A stretch of DNA of 64,000 nt from Coprinellus micaceus (taxonomy: Eukaryota > Basidiomycota > Agaricomycetes > Agaricales > Psathyrellaceae). Location: contig OX596339.1 in the NCBI GenBank assembly GCA_951394405.1, forward strand, positions 3,658,001 through 3,722,000. Direction: 5' to 3'. Made by a program: the position numbers and the translations under genes. Each line of letters starts with the position of its first letter. Within the stretch, counting starts at the first letter, position 1. The notes beneath the pieces were generated by a model. That model was not told the origin of the DNA. It saw only the letters and a program-made list of their open reading frames with translations, and ran no database searches. Positions 1-11,056 of the stretch are shown in pieces.

Positions 1-109
1 AGCCCCGCGTCGAAACTAGGAATAATGGATTGAATATCCTGGGTCGACGAAGTCCACGGTGGATGCGAGCCTCCGGGGAGGCTTGACTGGTTCATATCAA
101 TATCATGAC

Positions 110-604
110 CTACGGCTTCATCGCCAGGATCCTGTCGAGCCAGACTTTGTCAGGCGGGATAGGTTGATAGCACGGAGACGCTGAACTGACCGCAACATCG
201 AACCCTCCCGGCATCTGGTGTCCCATAGGATGCAAGTCAGAACCTTGCTCAACGCCATAACACCCACCAATATTCGCGCCTTGGACAGAGGAAAACTCTG
301 CAGCGCGTTCCTGAGGGGGTTGTTCTCGTACATGAGGCCAGTGCCCGGCGTGCTGAATAGATGGGGACGTTACAGTCGAGAGTTGAATATGACTAGATGT
401 AGAGGGCTGCTCTGAGCGAGTGCCTTCCCTATCATAAACGGGGACGTCTTGCGTTGGGGTTGGAGTTGCGTGATTTTCGACGGAATTTTGAATGTAGTAT
501 CGGGAATCCCCCATGAACCCTGGTACGGGGGGTGTAGGATGACGATCGCGGCGAAGTCGGCCGACATGCCTCCGAACTTGGCTGGCATTCCCTCTTTCCT
601 CCAA
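110..604 (-). CDS. Hypothetical ORF, 164 aa, possibly part of a larger gene
   Basis: Open frame rich in Pro, Ser, Gln and Thr, with no domain I recognise and no membrane segment. It could be one exon of a gene running past the window edge, or a chance frame. Codon composition is not strongly distinctive. Low confidence. Confidence 0.3.
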   Translation of the reverse strand: MEERGNASQVRRHVGRLRRDRHPTPPVPGFMGDSRYYIQNSVENHATPTPTQDVPVYDREGTRSEQPSTSSHIQLSTVTSPSIQHAGHWPHVREQPPQERAAEFSSVQGANIGGCYGVEQGSDLHPMGHQMPGGFDVAVSSASPCYQPIPPDKVWLDRILAMKP

Positions 605-1585
605 ATCTAAAAAGTTACTTTTCTTTAGTCAGTGACCCGGGTTCACAGAGGTGAGCGACTACCTTGGGGATATGGGAGAGAGGTGGTGTGTTTGGGGGTT
701 GGGGTACTGCGGCCCATCCGTTGAGGCACGAAACAGGAGTCGTCAAGATTGTCACTTGGGGAGAACGGGGTTCAAGGAGGTCCAAAAGGCTTCGCCCAGC
801 AAAGCCTGCAAAAAAGGTCGAGGAGGAAGGGGTGGCACAGTATGGCGAATATGAACGCGATGGAATTGAGAGCCCAAAGCCACTGTACGCCTTTATTCAC
901 CGTGAATGTGGTCCCCTTGTGAAGGTCCACAAGTAGCCCCTCGTTGGGCCCCTGACCTGACATCCTGAAGAAACAGCTATTACGGGAGTCTTCAAGTTAA
1001 GGGTTTCGGCAGAGCGAAAGTAGGGGTCACTGCCGTTTTGCGCCTTGGGGGGATGATAGAGTACCAGTCCAAGCAGGGTGTGCCCTCATCGTTCATTCAG
1101 ATGCAGGTGCTGCGGTGTTCATGATTACCTATTGGGGTAACTGCTAGATTTGCGCATGATTTCCCGCGGATCGTCACTCGTCAACGACTCTGAATATGGA
1201 CCCGATGAAGTCAATGCCACTTATATTACCAACTTGCAATGTTGCCTGTGTGGCCATGGCCCACTCTGGTAACTCCCGGCCCATTGACTAAGCCTCGCTA
1301 CACGCAACCGGCCGAAGTATATTGGATTGGGGCGATGATTCAACTCCGGAGGTCTACGGTACAAGAAAAGACGAGACGATATCCGATTCCCAAAACGCCC
1401 CGAGCCTTGCACAAGCACGGACGGTCCCCGTCGCGCCCGAAGGCTTTCGGAAATCCCAACCCTGAATCCCTGAATCCTGGCCCGACCACATCTCCCCGCA
1501 GTTCGAAGGACAAACTTTCGATAAAGTTGATTGAAGTGAATGGTAGTACTTCTGAAACAATGGCTGGCGGGCAGCGACAGGTAGG
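605..1585. other. Intergenic, no supported gene
   Basis: Several short overlapping frames on both strands (for example around 1221-1601) mirror each other and show no recognisable domain. I see no repeat or RNA gene here. Confidence 0.5.
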
Positions 1586-3208
1586 TCATGAGGCGCTGTG
1601 AGGCCCTGCGTCCTCGGTTCCGTCCAGTGGTGATGGTGCGTCCAAAGCCCTCCTCAACAACTCATCCTCAATCCTCCTTGCCCTCTTCCAACCCCAAGCC
1701 AATCTCTCCATCCCGTTAACGATACTCTGCATGTGGACCTCTGGGGTGACTCCGGACCCAGCCAGGTTCGGTGCCGCAACCCTATCGCGCATATCCTCCA
1801 TGTCTTGGCTCACTCTATGCAGCGCATGCAAGGCACCGACAACTCGAGCCTGTGCCGCCTGCCTGCAACGTCCCAGTTCCGCCAATAGCTTCAGGTTTCT
1901 GTCGAAGTTCTTGAGGTCTTTCCGATTTCCACCGAGCTTGGTCCAAAGGTATGAGAGGAGCTCATCCCTGCCGGCTGCCACCACGGCATCGTCCCGTGCT
2001 ATGATCGATCGCAGTGTGTTCAGCTTTTCCTCGAGGAGGTCCAGCGTATGAATGTTGCCTTCGACCTCCAAGATAATGGCCTCCAGGTGCCCGGAAAGAA
2101 CGTGCATCGAATCCAGGAAGGTCTCCTTCACCACATCCTCCGTCGCCTTCCCGAATATGCGGGGGGTGAACGACTTCAACAGCCTGTGAACCGGCAGCTC
2201 ATTCGCCTTCGCTTCCTCGATGGATCGCATTACGTAGTTGTTCATCGCCATGATGTTATCGAGGGCACCATTCATCTTCGCGTCGAGGCATGCAAGAGCA
2301 CGTCCGGCACTCCTCGCCCCACTCAAGAACTCGTCGAGGGTGTCGCCCAGGCCATCCCGGCTTCTGAGGCTGCTCAGGCGAATTAGCACGATCAAGTCAG
2401 CTGTGGCCACTTCTGCCTTTTTGAGGTCGAGAGAAAGTGAGGATGGGGTGGTCGAGCGAGTGACGGACTTATCGAGCACCTGTTCAAAGGTTCGGGATTG
2501 AACCTCCATAAGGGACGGATAATCAGCCCAGTAGACCACATCCTTCCCTTTCACTCCACGCGCCGTTGGAAGGGGATACGTGTTGACCCAGTGGCAGATT
2601 GGCATCGATGATAACCCACGGATTGCACAGGCCGTCCCAAGGCCTGACTCTAGATGCGCGGCAAGGCCGGTGAAGAGGATGGCCACGTTGTGGAAGAGGA
2701 TGGAGGCAAGTAGAGACAGAATGGCGAGTAAAATGGTGGTGGACAGAATAGGTGGGCACGCGACGATTGCGAATGGGAGGCGGAAGAAGCCCATGAAGGC
2801 TACGAGGACGCGCAGAGTGGTGTCGGAGGCGAAGTAAAGACCGGACAGTACGTCGGTAAGGAGGGAGAGGGTGTAGTTCAGAGGAGTAGATATGTGAGCG
2901 GACACATTACGCGCGGCGTGAGATGCTCCGTCGACTGCTTCCGTTCGAGTAGCTTGAATGTGTGCACTAGCGTGGTGGGTGGTGTCGCGGGACTCTCCTC
3001 GTGAGGCGGCGCTCGTTGTTCCTTTCTTTTTCTTGTGAGCCGAGGCATGCGCCGCTGGCCGCGAAAGCAGAAGAGCCTGCCCCCTCCTGCCCCTTTGACG
3101 TCCCTCGTCCACCCACTCCTCAGTTTCCGGATTAGAGCTTGTAGCCTTCGACGATTGCGACTGGTTCTTGAGCGCCCGCCCGAAGGCACGAAGACGTAAC
3201 GATGACAT
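1586..3208 (-). CDS. Putative multi-pass membrane protein with coiled-coil C-terminus, 540 aa
   Basis: Single-exon frame. I chose the Met at 3208 (MSSLRLRAF) rather than the one at 3343, because the extra 45 residues look untranslated. Residues 1-110 are polar and disordered, with a KKKK tract near 59-62. Hydrophobic segments at about 112-125, 130-155 and 156-182 predict two or three membrane helices. The remaining ~350 residues are mostly helical and contain Leu-rich heptad-like stretches that suggest a coiled coil. The architecture (disordered head, helices, long helical tail) resembles uncharacterised membrane proteins common in Agaricomycetes. Function unknown. No conserved catalytic motif is visible. 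Length and composition make it a credible real gene. Confidence 0.65.
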   Translation of the reverse strand: MSSLRLRAFGRALKNQSQSSKATSSNPETEEWVDEGRQRGRRGQALLLSRPAAHASAHKKKKGTTSAASRGESRDTTHHASAHIQATRTEAVDGASHAARNVSAHISTPLNYTLSLLTDVLSGLYFASDTTLRVLVAFMGFFRLPFAIVACPPILSTTILLAILSLLASILFHNVAILFTGLAAHLESGLGTACAIRGLSSMPICHWVNTYPLPTARGVKGKDVVYWADYPSLMEVQSRTFEQVLDKSVTRSTTPSSLSLDLKKAEVATADLIVLIRLSSLRSRDGLGDTLDEFLSGARSAGRALACLDAKMNGALDNIMAMNNYVMRSIEEAKANELPVHRLLKSFTPRIFGKATEDVVKETFLDSMHVLSGHLEAIILEVEGNIHTLDLLEEKLNTLRSIIARDDAVVAAGRDELLSYLWTKLGGNRKDLKNFDRNLKLLAELGRCRQAAQARVVGALHALHRVSQDMEDMRDRVAAPNLAGSGVTPEVHMQSIVNGMERLAWGWKRARRIEDELLRRALDAPSPLDGTEDAGPHSAS

Positions 3209-3426
3209 TTGCGGATGCAGCGTGATGAAAGAGGGGGAGGAAGAGATGAAAAAGCCTGTGCGAAAGGGTCCGGAAGGTGGCACATTTGGAGGTCTTTCAG
3301 GTCGTAGCACGTGTATAACAAAGGACGCAGGTGGCCGGTTCAAGCAAGAAAGTAGTTGGAAAACCCTCTAAATTTTAAGGAGATTAAAAAAGGTTGGTAT
3401 TAATCCTCTAGAAACCGTAGCCGTAC

Positions 3427-4485
3427 CTATGCATTTCCGTCCCAGTCGTGTGAGGTCCAGGCGCCCCCGGAGTTGCGCAAGTACTTGACGTGGCGCCACG
3501 ACTCGAAAGTTGCCCCAAAATGAATTTCTTGGTGGAAGTAGCAGAGGTATACTCCGACGATCGAGTCCCCCACCACCGCTTCGAGGGGCATCGGAGCGAG
3601 GCGCAGCTGAAGTGGTGTCCGAACGACAACCGTCCTGAGAGGAGGGAAGGAGCGTACGACATCCATCCACTGTTGGGCCTCCCAAAGGTCAAGAAAAGGG
3701 ATAGGTTCGAAATCGTCTTTGTCTTCTTTGTCTTCTTTGTCTTCTTTGTCTTCTTTGTCTTCTTTGTCTTCTTTGTCTTCTTCATTACTCCCGCCTTCTT
3801 CGCCCTCGCCTTCACCTCTGCCTTTATGGCGCCGTGGAGTTTCAAGGAGTGGTTGCTGACTGATAATAGGTCTGCTTAAGCTGATGTTTAGGCGTAGGTT
3901 TAGGATTCGACAGGTTTTGGATGGACGACGGTGAATGCGATGGGCAAAGGCACGTATTGGTGAGTAGTCGAGGGGATGGGCCGAGATTTCCACCGTCCAC
4001 AGGGAGAGTCGACGTAAGGTGTCGCCTAGCATGTCTCATAAAACAGCGGAGCTCGGAAGACACAACAATACCCGCGCGGCCTTGCCACCAAATCGTGCGG
4101 TTGCATCGTCACTAACGGCCTTCGACACCTGGGTGAAGAAGCTCTGAACGTCCCTGAAGAACGCGATAATCTCAGGGAAGGTGATGACGAAGATTCTGCG
4201 GGGTATATTGCCGATCTCTTCTTCCACATCCTCCTGGGGTACAGGAAGGCCCACAGGCACCACGAAGATTGTCGAAGGTGGAAGGAACTGGCGAAGTCGA
4301 CGCGAGGAAGAAGACAGCTCAAGACTGGCCTCGACACTGAGCATCGGTCTCAGATATTGAAAGATAGCGTCCTCTATCTCAAGGGGGACTTTCGGAAATG
4401 GGGAGGACGCTGGTCAGAGAAATCAGCAATGCAATGGGCGGGAAGATAGGAGTCCGGATTCCTTAGTTCGGCACTCACTCTGCAT
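3427..4485 (-). pseudogene. F-box-like gene interrupted by one in-frame TGA
   Basis: Exon 1 is tiny (4485-4479, ATG CAG A). A 69-nt intron (4410-4478) follows, then a long exon starting at 4409. The early residues FPKVPLEIEDAIFQYLRP resemble the start of an F-box helix. The frame runs to a TGA at 4036-4038 and then continues open in the same frame to the stop at 3427. Joined, this would be about 330 residues. No canonical intron I could draw removes the TGA and keeps the frame. The TGA could come from an Arg CGA by a C-to-T change. The downstream half contains an acidic/basic (EDK)n tract encoded by a 9-bp microsatellite. Either a recent nonsense allele or two separate genes. I favour the former. 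Confidence 0.5.
3714..3782. repeat. 9-bp microsatellite (gtcttcttt)n
   Basis: About seven tandem copies of the 9-bp unit. Because the unit is a multiple of three, it encodes repeated Glu-Asp-Lys on the minus strand within the broken F-box-like gene and does not shift the frame. Confidence 0.95.
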
Positions 4486-5116
4486 CTTCAGGCGATCGCC
4501 GTGCCTGCCTGGAAAAATAGAGCGACTGTCAGCTTTAAATGATCATGGTTATGCAAAGAAATACAAATCACCTCGATATTTGGGCGCTGTTGGTGGTGGG
4601 GGACAACCTGAAAATGAGATCGCCGACGGTCCATCAACTCGGACCAGACCCGGGCCGATCAAATGACAAGCACGAGGCGGCCTCGCCTTTTAAGGACATC
4701 GGAGCGTTCAAATTCAACAGAACAGGCTATAGCTACTCGCAAGTCACGATGGACGGCTTGATCAGGGCGAACCGTTCGTTATAAAGCTCTTGCACACGGT
4801 GAAGTGGCCTTGCTTGGCAGCCATGTGAGACACTGTTGGCGACACTGTTAGTATCATTGCGCTTGATGCCTGGAAACTCACTTAGTGACCTGAGGCCACG
4901 GTAGGAATGGCACAGTAAGTCGTCCAGGGGGTACGTGATGATAGAACCTGCAGCACATAGTTACACTTAAAATAATTACAGATATATGCACACGAATCAA
5001 GGGAAAGCATGGCAGAACATTCACGGAGGAGTAGAAAGGGGATTGAGATGAAGTACAGCAAGGACCGGACGATCAATACGATGCGAATGTCCGAGAAACT
5101 CCCCTAGAAATTACGC

Positions 5117-6605
5117 TCAGCTCCACCAAGCAGTGCGATGCGGGGAGGGGGCAGGTAGGGACAGAAATCCGGATAGACGTCCATTGTGAACTTCAAACTA
5201 TAGGTGGGGTCGTCAAAAGATGTCAGGTCGGGGGAAGGGAACACGAAGTGGGCACTTACCATGGCTAACAGTGCAAGGCAGTACCCGAGGATTGCCCCTG
5301 CAAAAAGACCAAAGAGAATGCGCTGCAAAAGGGTGTACCCGTCGCGGTACTTCCATATTTTGACATATGTTTGGGCCCCTTTCTCAGCGCATCCAGTGGC
5401 AAGATACCTCTCCGAAGGATGAATTGTGCATTCCGCCTATCAAAATAACGGTTAGCAGCGGGCTCGGGTGATCCAAACCAAAATCGTACTAAGGCTTGAA
5501 CAATATCCTCTCCTAGTTTTTATATCAGACAGCGATGTTTCCGTAAAGTGGATTGTACCCACCGTGATCGAGAACCTGTACGGTAGCCAGGCTGGGTAAA
5601 CTTATGATGCGAACCTGACCATCGGATGCGCCCAGTACTGCCTCACTACGACCGGGCAGGAAAAGAGATGGTAAGAGGAGGCACTCCTTGATCTTCAAAA
5701 CGATCGTCCCCACAATGCTGATATAAGTTTCTGTTTCGTCCATGGTACACATTCCCCTAGAGCGCCAGTGAGTCGTGATGCAGGAGGGGGAACAGGAAGG
5801 ACTCACACGCGCTTCTTCCATGTGACGCAGTCAACATTGACAAGGTGCCCAGTTTGAAGGTCGAAAGTGCTATACAAAAATGGAACGGTAAGTACAAGGA
5901 TGATGCAAGTAGCGGATTGGCGTACTACACCCCATGAGCTAAACTTGCTACGAAAAGATGTACTCCGCCACTCATGAAGTGGATGGCACGGATCTCTGTA
6001 GGGTCATCGTAACGCCGACCAGAGGGCCAATGGTCGCTTTTGACCTTGATACGAGTCCTTCGCACTCCTAGGAGGCGTCTGGGTTAGCCATAGATATAGG
6101 GGATGCTGACAGGTCAAAACGAACCTTGGGCCGCCCCACTCACGTCGAACAACAGGATACCCTCTCCAAGACTGGCGACGCAGAGGTGATTTTCGCGGAA
6201 GGCCATGCTGGTTATTTCCGTCGCGAGTTCACCGTAGAGAAGAGTATCGGTTTTACGACCGGTGGGCTGCATAAGAGGCAATGGGGAGCGTGAGTGAATG
6301 TGGGTTCGAACTTCGAAGGGCGTTGGAATGGAACGGATACCTACCCAATCTATAGCCAACATATGGACGTGCCCACTGGCGAGGCCAACGAACAAAGATA
6401 GTCCATCTGAGGCCCATGCGAATGCACACACGGCGGTAGCATACTGGGCCTTTGCGGGGGGGTGGTGCCGAAGTTTGAATGCGTAGATATAGACCTCGCC
6501 TTCGTCGCCACCAGCTGCAAGGTACTGGTGACAGGGTGAGAATGCAAGGCAGTTGACGGATCCGTGAGGGCAAGGTCGAATGACTTGATCCAGAAAGAAG
6601 GACAT
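5117..6605 (-). CDS. WD40-repeat protein with C-terminal transmembrane anchor, 362 aa
   Basis: Seven exons by hand: 6605-6345, 6266-6125, 6067-5929, 5869-5807, 5756-5531, 5436-5260 and 5197-5117. They total 1,089 nt with no internal stop. WD-type blades are visible, for example VNCLAFSPCHQYLAAGGDEG, then ATEITSMAFRENHLCVASL, and a last blade with IHPSERYLATG and YVKIWKY. A hydrophobic segment near the C-terminus (ILFGLFAGAILGYCLALLAM) predicts a single membrane anchor followed by a short tail. This layout matches a common uncharacterised family of Agaricomycete WD40 proteins with a C-terminal helix. The role is unknown. Such propellers usually scaffold protein complexes. The intron donor at 5530 (GTCTGA) is atypical, but it alone keeps the frame. 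The inverted-repeat arm begins 215 bp upstream of the start codon and may have replaced its promoter. Confidence 0.75.
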
Positions 6606-7559
6606 GTGGGACGGGAATGGAGGCGTTGGTCGTGTGTCGCGCTCCTGCCGGCATTTTATCGCTAAGGACGGGCCAAAGCGTCAGTGGCACAACGGCCTGG
6701 ACAGTGGCGAAGTGAGATGACAAAGAGAAGGAGATCGGAGGTGGAGAGGAGGGTGGGGGCGAGCTAGCATGGTGGAAGCCTGAGTACAACGAAGTTCTCA
6801 CAACAGGCGTGGTGGTCAAATCAAGTCATTATAACTCCGCAAACGGTGGGACGTCCTCCTCTTCCCACCTGACCACCATGGGGCTAGCCTGAACTCTTCC
6901 TAAACGACTCGACAATCGACGGCAAGATGGATAGCCTGAACTTGCGACCGTCGTGATTACCAGCGATCGAGCAAAAGCCAGCAGAAGCCGACGTAGACGC
7001 AGGAGCAGAATCATGGAATCTTGGGGTGGAGGATAGCACGAGTCCGGGATTTGGACTGAGGAGGGATAAGGCGGATGCCCCGGGGTGATAAGGGTAATTA
7101 TAGTTATTGAGTGATGCCTGTAATGGAGGAGGTGTGTCGTGGAGCAGGGGAAGCAGTGATAGATGGATAAGGCTGTCGATGTGAGTACTATCGACATGTC
7201 CTGGATTTCTACCCTAACCGTACCTTAGAGATCTTCAGCGCCATTGGGGTGTCAGAGAGTCAATAATATGAGGCTTCAAACAACAAGGAACGGACCGCCC
7301 AGCGAGCTGGGGTCACAAACCGTTGGCGGTCGTTCTCTGCAATATGCGACTGGACTAGCGGATACCTGGGTTTCGATGTGGCCGAATGGCCGGCCCTTGG
7401 ACCTCAGAGTCGCCTATCACGTTCGCTAGCCTTCTTTCCAAGAGGGAATGTCGGGGGATGGGGATTAAGAATAGGTTGGAGCATGGGAGGAGTTGCTCCT
7501 CCCGGTTCTTGCCTCGAGGAGCGGAATTCGTAACTCGGGCCTGTCTTCATGTGGTTCCC

Positions 7560-8640
7560 CGGATTTACCTCGAACGCGTAGCTGTGTACCCAAGGTACGT
7601 CCTCCAGGGCGCTTCTTCCTCTCAGTTCCGTACATCTAATATAATTTCCTTCGCGGTTTCCTCAGTGCTCCCAAGGTTCCCCCTCGCATAACTCGGCAGG
7701 GACCGGCCCTAGCGCCCCAGGTTTCTCTCGGAAATGTGCTCCTCACCCCGAGGTACGCACCCCCAGGCCCTCTACCCCTTCAGTGCGACGCAGTTGAGAC
7801 GGTAAACTCGATAGTGCTCCCTGTGCCGTGCTATTGGCCCCGGATTTGCTTTGATCGACCGCCTCCACCTCACCAACCTGTAGCTCGGTCCTGTGTCCGC
7901 GTCGAGTCCCAAATATATTTGGAACGCGTAGCTGTGTATCCAAGGTACGTTCTCCAGGGCGCTTCTCCCTCTCAGTTCCATACATCTGATATAATTTCCT
8001 TCACGGTTTCCTCAGTGCTCCCCAAGGTTCCCCCTCGCATAACTCGGCAGGGACCGGCCCTAGCTCCCCAAGGCTTTCTCGGAAACGTGCTCCTCACCCC
8101 AAGGTACGCACCCCCAGGCCCTCTAGCCCCTCAGTGCGACGCAATTGAGACAGTAAACTCGATAGTGCTCCCTGTGCCGTGCTATTGGCCCCGGATTTGC
8201 TTTGATCGACCGCCTCCACCTCACCAACCTGTAGCTCGGTCCTGTGTCCGCGTCGAGTCCCAAATATATTTGGAACGCGTAGCTGTGTATCCAAGGTACG
8301 TTCTCCAGGGCGCTTCTCCCTCTCAGTTCCATACATCTGATATAATTTCCTTCACGGTTTCCTCAGTGCTCCCCAAGGTTCCCCCTCGCATAACTCGGCA
8401 GGGACCGGCCCTAGCTCCCCAAGGCTTTCTCGGAAACGTGCTCCTCACCCCAAGGTACGCACCCCCAGGCCCTCTAGCCCCTCAGTGCGACGCAATTGAG
8501 ACAGTAAACTCGATAGTGTTCCCTGTGCCGTGCTATTGGCCCCGGATTTGCTTGATCGACCGCCTCAAGCTCATCAACCCGTAGCTTGGTTGTGTGTCCG
8601 CGTCGAGTCCCCAATATATTTGGCACGCGTAGCTGTGTAT
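7560..8640 (+). repeat. 351-bp tandem repeat array, about three copies
   Basis: Three consecutive units and a partial fourth. Landmarks recur at 7560, 7905, 8256 and 8607. The later units are nearly identical and the first is more diverged. Since 351 is divisible by three, a frame of 282 codons stays open across the units, but it has no recognisable domain and probably is not a gene. The mirrored array is at 23505-24585. Confidence 0.93.
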
Positions 8641-9279
8641 CCAAGGTACGTCCTTTAGACCGCCGCCCCCTTTCCACAGAGTCCAGCGAATGTACTAATT
8701 TCCGCGGTTTCCTTACCGTCGTTACTGCTTCCCCTACGAATCCTTCGACAAGGTCTATCCTCACCTCGCATTCCCGCACCCCAAGGTACGTGAAAAGTGG
8801 CCCTTCTCTTCTCAGCACACTCATGGGTGTGCTCTACAGTCATCCGTTCGCCGTTCATTTCGTGCACGCTTCCGTTATCCACCTCACCCTCGCTCATTCA
8901 CGACCGGCTCGTCCGTTCGTGTAAAATCCTGCAAATATTCTGGACACGTTGTCGATAGGGTACCCAGCCTAGGTGTGTAGCCCGGATCCCCACCTCTTCA
9001 ACCGACTCCATTTGACACTCCATTTCCTGTTCGTATCCTGGCTCCTTAAATCGCACTGGAACTCTGTCAGCGCTCCCGCCGCCCCACCACTCCCTGACGC
9101 CGGCCGTCACCGCTGCCTGGGCCTGGCGGAATCGTCCGTCTGCCAAGGGAGGTGAGTGAGCCACCTGAACCCATTGTGTCGCTTGGCCACTTTCTGACCT
9201 CGGCTTGGAAGGTCAAAGCTGAGAAGAGGCTAGCCACGCCAGGTCAACCTTTGTTTTAATAGCCGTAACTAAGGGATGA

Positions 9280-9570
9280 TGAATGATGAGTCTCGTCGTT
9301 TTCAGTGCTTCGCTACACCGACGATCCAAAGTAAATCGAAAATGGAGTCCTTCCCGGCTGTGGACTCATCCTCGTGACGGGTGGGCGTGGGATAACGCGA
9401 ACAGCGGGGGTCGTGAGTTCCCACGGGGCGCGAGGCGGCCCTGTAGCGATTGCCTCACCTGCGGAGCCTTTGACATCCGGCCACTCGCGGGTTTGGCGTC
9501 CAGCTAGGATTTCTCACTGGTCCTAGCTGATCGATTAATACGGTAACTGCCAGAATATTGACTAAGCCGA
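9280..9570. repeat. Dispersed repeat segment, diverged copy at about 27405-27850
   Basis: A stretch including cagcgggggtcgtgagttcc and, further on, a cactggtcctagc landmark followed by taaccgc/taactgc and ttgactaagcc recurs in the same order at 27570-27850, with substitutions and length differences. This shows that the repeat family is older than the recent inverted duplications. Confidence 0.75.
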
Positions 9571-10152
9571 CAGGCATGACGACCCCTTCCCGAATTCCAC
9601 TGAGACTTCCCACTTATGATTTGACGCCGAGACCTTCCTCCAGCCGCGCGCTTTTCATCAAAGCGTTCCCCTATCCGTCGAAGCTCGACAGTGACGACGG
9701 TCTATATGTGTAGGGGATCATGATCAGAATTCTTCTCGGCACTAGCCTTGTCAGTACCATCGTCGCCTGTACCTGCTCGCGACATTCGTTCCCGAAGCGG
9801 AACATCGCATACGGCGCACCATTCCATTTCCCGTGTCTCCGTCAGGGAAACTCTCCGTCGACTGCTGTTCCTTACAATCCCCTCCGCCTTGTGTACTTTT
9901 GCTTTGTTGTGCATAAAGGAGAGCTACTCGATTAGCGCATCTAGTGAAGGGTTATGCTGAACCGGCACCCTGTCGTCGTCACTCTGCCTACACCAGACGG
10001 TCCTGCATGCAACTAACCCGTTCAACCCGTATCCTGCGCACCGGGCCGGCGGTCGGAGTGGTGAAGAACTGCGTACTTGCGTGTCAATCAGATGCCTCCC
10101 CGAGGGTAGGATGTCTCACGACGCAGGATTTCATAACCTTGGTGGCAATCTA

Positions 10153-10371
10153 TCAATTAGTTAGGGGGAAGTAAACGGGCCCACATAGAGCTACTATGAT
10201 CATCAAAGCCGCCCCAGCGCACGCAATGATGATAAGTAGGACTATAGTTAAACGAACGCTTGTTGTCCAAACAGCTGCCCCCTGTTCCGACCGTGCGTCT
10301 GCAATTCTCTCTACAGAGGCACCAGCCTTAGTGACGTCCTCTGAACCCGCCATCCGCAATACCGCATTCAC
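10153..10371 (-). CDS. Possible small tail-anchored membrane protein, 72 aa (may be a last exon)
   Basis: The first ~35 residues are polar. They are followed by a strongly hydrophobic stretch (LTIVLLIIIACAGAALMIIV) and a short tail ending PLTN. That is the shape of a C-terminal membrane anchor, so this may be the last exon of a longer minus-strand gene whose upstream exons I could not identify. Function unknown. Confidence 0.35.
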   Translation of the reverse strand: MNAVLRMAGSEDVTKAGASVERIADARSEQGAAVWTTSVRLTIVLLIIIACAGAALMIIVALCGPVYFPLTN

Positions 10372-11010
10372 TCGATCTCCTTTGAGGTGGTCTGACCCGG
10401 ACCACGGTTGCTGTGAGATGAGCGCAGAAGGATCCTTGGCTCATCAGCTCCAATCTAGACATGGCGGCCAGGAAACGGGAGAGGACCAGAGGTGACTAAG
10501 GTTTCGCCCAGCGTTCACTCTGGATTTCCGTCAAACCTAAATGCGGGCTTCGCTTCAAAGGGACGCAACTCACCCTTTGAGACTCGATTACAGGATTTCG
10601 CGTAGGTGTCCCCTTTGTGGAACGCACACCTGTGTAGGGGAGCTTACGTTTAGGGTTTTCCGTATGTCGTACAGACGAAAGATTACTCACGAGGCCTTGA
10701 GTACTTGAGCTTGAGTGATTAAGCGTGTGCAAACGTCTCATCGCGGCTTCGCGAGTCAAGTCCATACTAAATGATATGTCACGCCTAATTTCGATGATGG
10801 TGGGAACTGGTGGGAAGCACCTCCGGTAAGCTAGTTTCGGTAGATCTTGTGAAAACCAAATTTATTGGTGTGGATTTATATCCGCCTTTGGACGGCTTCC
10901 GGCCGGAATTACTCGATCGTGCTGTGAAGGTGCTAGGCCCATGCACCAGGACGATGAGCCAGTTTATCGGGTAGAATATATCCACTCGCTACGCTAGGAA
11001 GCGTACTTCT

Positions 11011-11056
11011 GAGACAGCCAGACATTTCGATAATTATTGAACTGTCTGGCTGTCTC
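11011..11056. repeat. Perfect 14-bp hairpin with 18-nt AT-rich loop
   Basis: gagacagccagaca (11011-11024) pairs exactly with tgtctggctgtctc (11043-11056). The loop is AT-rich. It lies in non-coding DNA far from any gene end, so it may be a MITE remnant or a structured element. Confidence 0.9.

Larger units (their letters stand above)
6820..9644. repeat. Large inverted repeat 1, left arm (2,825 bp)
   Basis: Position x here pairs with 32145-x on the other strand. The partner is 22501-25325. Matching stops abruptly at both ends (6819 and 9645 mismatch). I noticed only two differences, near 7143 and 9032, so the arms are about 99.9% identical without gaps. I see no direct target duplication at the outer ends. 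The arm contains no recognisable gene, but it holds a 351-bp tandem repeat array. Bases 6820-7039 also occur at 42707-42926. Confidence 0.97.

Noticed and set aside
7736..8584. 282-codon frame (and its mirror at 23561-24409) as a repeat protein gene
   Set aside because: It is explained by tandem repetition of a 351-bp unit. No domain, start context or splice signals support it.
7560..8640. CRISPR-like array
   Set aside because: The units are 351 bp, contiguous, lack spacers and lie in a eukaryotic genome.
8898..9164. 88-aa ORF (and its mirror at 22981-23247) as a gene
   Set aside because: No domain, and frames are open on both strands of the same bases. It is carried only by the repeat arms.
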